Shown here: positions 63,086-64,000 of the stretch, piece after piece
How positions within the stretch are numbered: position 1 is the first letter of the stretch
Layout of the letters: every line of letters starts with the position of its first letter
Source: an uncultured Spirochaetota bacterium
GTDB lineage: Bacteria; Spirochaetota; Brachyspiria; Brachyspirales; Brachyspiraceae
Direction: 5' to 3'
Assembly (NCBI GenBank): GCA_944390575.1
Contig: CALXQJ010000002.1
Location: 186,001-250,000, forward strand
Length of the DNA stretch: 64,000 nucleotides
The notes under the pieces: model-generated
Databases searched by the model: none
The model's input: only the letters and a program-made list of their open reading frames with translations
Told to the model about the DNA's origin: nothing
Program-made: the position numbers and the translations under genes

Positions 63086-63886
63086 ATGCTAAAGGCTTTA
63101 ACTATAGCTGGTTTTGATGGTTCTGGTGGAGCTGGGATACAGGCTGATTTAAAAACTTTTTCTGCTTTAGGTTGTTATGGTATGTCTGTTTTAACTGCTT
63201 TACCTGTTCAAAATACTCAGGGTGTTATAAGTTGTTATGAGATAGAGCTTAAGGCTATAGAAGAACAGCTTAATGCTATTTTTGATGATATTATACCTGA
63301 TGCTATTAAGATAGGTATGCTTTTTAATAGTGATATAATAAAGTTGGTTGCTAATTTTTTGTATAAAAATGCTAAAAATATTCCTATTATAGTAGATCCT
63401 GTTATGGTTGCTAAGAGTGGAGATAGGCTTTTACTTTCAAGTGCTGTTGAGAGTTTAAAAGAATATATACTACCTATTGCAAGAGTTGTAACTCCTAATA
63501 TACCAGAGGCTTGCGATTTGGTTGGAGTAAAGAGCATTAATACAGATGATGATATGCTTAAAGTTGCTTCTACAATATTAGATATGGGTGCTTATAGTGT
63601 TATACTTAAAGGAGGGCATTTAGATTCTAATATTGCGAGGGACTTATTTTTAAGTAAAGAAACTAAAGAGTTTATGGATGCTAAAAAAATAGAGACTAAA
63701 AATACTCATGGCACTGGATGTACATTATCTGCTGCTATTTGTAGCTATATTGCTCGTGGGTATAGTGAACTTGAGGCTTGTAAACTTGCTAAGGAGTATC
63801 TATTTAATGCTTTACTTGCTGCTAAAAGCAATAGCGTTGGTAAAGGTGCTGGTCCTGTTCATCATTTTTACTCTATATGGGATTAG
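63086..63886 (+). CDS. thiD: Hydroxymethylpyrimidine/phosphomethylpyrimidine kinase
   Basis: Phosphorylates HMP twice for thiamine synthesis or salvage. The start at 63086 is set by GGAG 12 bases upstream and by the conserved ALTIAGFDGSGGAGIQADLK at the start. Further blocks: GMSVLTALPVQNTQGV, PIIVDPVMVAKSGDRLL, VVTPNIPEACDLVG and NTHGTGCTLSAAICSYIARG with the catalytic Cys/Gly region. 266 residues, normal. No other thiamine gene follows within the window, and the remaining 114 bases have no gene. Confidence 0.93.
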   Translation: MLKALTIAGFDGSGGAGIQADLKTFSALGCYGMSVLTALPVQNTQGVISCYEIELKAIEEQLNAIFDDIIPDAIKIGMLFNSDIIKLVANFLYKNAKNIPIIVDPVMVAKSGDRLLLSSAVESLKEYILPIARVVTPNIPEACDLVGVKSINTDDDMLKVASTILDMGAYSVILKGGHLDSNIARDLFLSKETKEFMDAKKIETKNTHGTGCTLSAAICSYIARGYSELEACKLAKEYLFNALLAAKSNSVGKGAGPVHHFYSIWD

Positions 63887-64000
63887 CTATAGTATATAAT
63901 TTTTATAGATAGTGTAAGAAAATAAAATACTTGAGTTTTATATATTTTTATTATATCATTTATGGTAAATAAAGCATTTTTTATTATCTTACTGTTTAAG

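Noticed and set aside
1-64000. Mobile elements, prophage or CRISPR
   Set aside because: No transposase, integrase, terminal repeats or spaced direct repeats were seen; base composition and codon style look even across the window.

Overview
The window is AT-rich chromosomal DNA with dense coding and very T-rich codon choice. A flagellar hook gene (flgK), an NADH oxidase of the type used to identify Brachyspira, a selenoprotein-dependent glycine reductase operon and LPS-export genes of an outer-membraned cell point together to an anaerobic spirochaete, most likely Brachyspira. The genus is inferred from gene content; no 16S gene is present. I see no transposase, integrase, prophage or CRISPR array. 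Four tRNAs and one small SRP RNA are present, and none of the tRNAs encodes its CCA tail.

Layout. 1-10.1 kb: the end of tsf, a lipoprotein, class I nrdA, then (minus strand) a GT9 glycosyltransferase, an AI-2E-type permease and a GNAT acetyltransferase, then a multi-spanning membrane protein, a metzincin-like lipoprotein with a frameshifted signal peptide, and flgK. 10.1-19.3 kb: a chemotaxis receptor with an extra C-terminal domain, yifB, a GT2 glycosyltransferase, a minus-strand kdsC-lptC-OstA lipopolysaccharide cluster followed by a lipoprotein, and two tRNAs. 19.3-29.5 kb: a beta-propeller-like protein, a CsgG/FlgT-like secreted protein, an LCP protein with rsfS, two tandem outer-membrane barrel paralogues, tRNA-Arg(GCG), SRP RNA, recA, parA-parB and a DUF4384 protein. 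29.5-41.7 kb: a TrkH/KtrB potassium channel subunit, Hsp20, a large lipoprotein, nox, tRNA-Gln, prs-rplY-pth-pth, a frameshifted monooxygenase-like gene, lrgA/lrgB, truA and an SNF symporter.

41.9-51.1 kb is the most coherent functional unit: grdX-trxB-grdE-grdA-grdB-grdC-grdD and an AGCS amino-acid:sodium symporter. Together they import glycine (inferred) and reduce it to acetyl phosphate and ammonia with electrons from NADPH or NADH through TrxB. grdA and grdB each contain an in-frame TGA that must be read as selenocysteine, so naive gene calling breaks both. Several strong hairpins lie between the genes.

51.1-64 kb: a minus-strand run of msrB, pepF, an SbcC/SbcD-like (YhaN/YhaO-like) pair, a CPA2 antiporter, a DUF3810 protease-like membrane protein, a coiled-coil protein and a multi-GAF histidine kinase. 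Divergent from the kinase are a response-regulator-like protein with a possible PilZ-type end, and thiD.

I did not find a clearly new multi-gene system. The items most worth checking are the two selenocysteine genes with their intergenic hairpins, the tandem pth pair in which one copy has a rebuilt active-site loop, the chemotaxis receptor's extra domain, the GCG-anticodon tRNA-Arg, and the kinase with a degenerate ATP-binding box next to a degenerate receiver.
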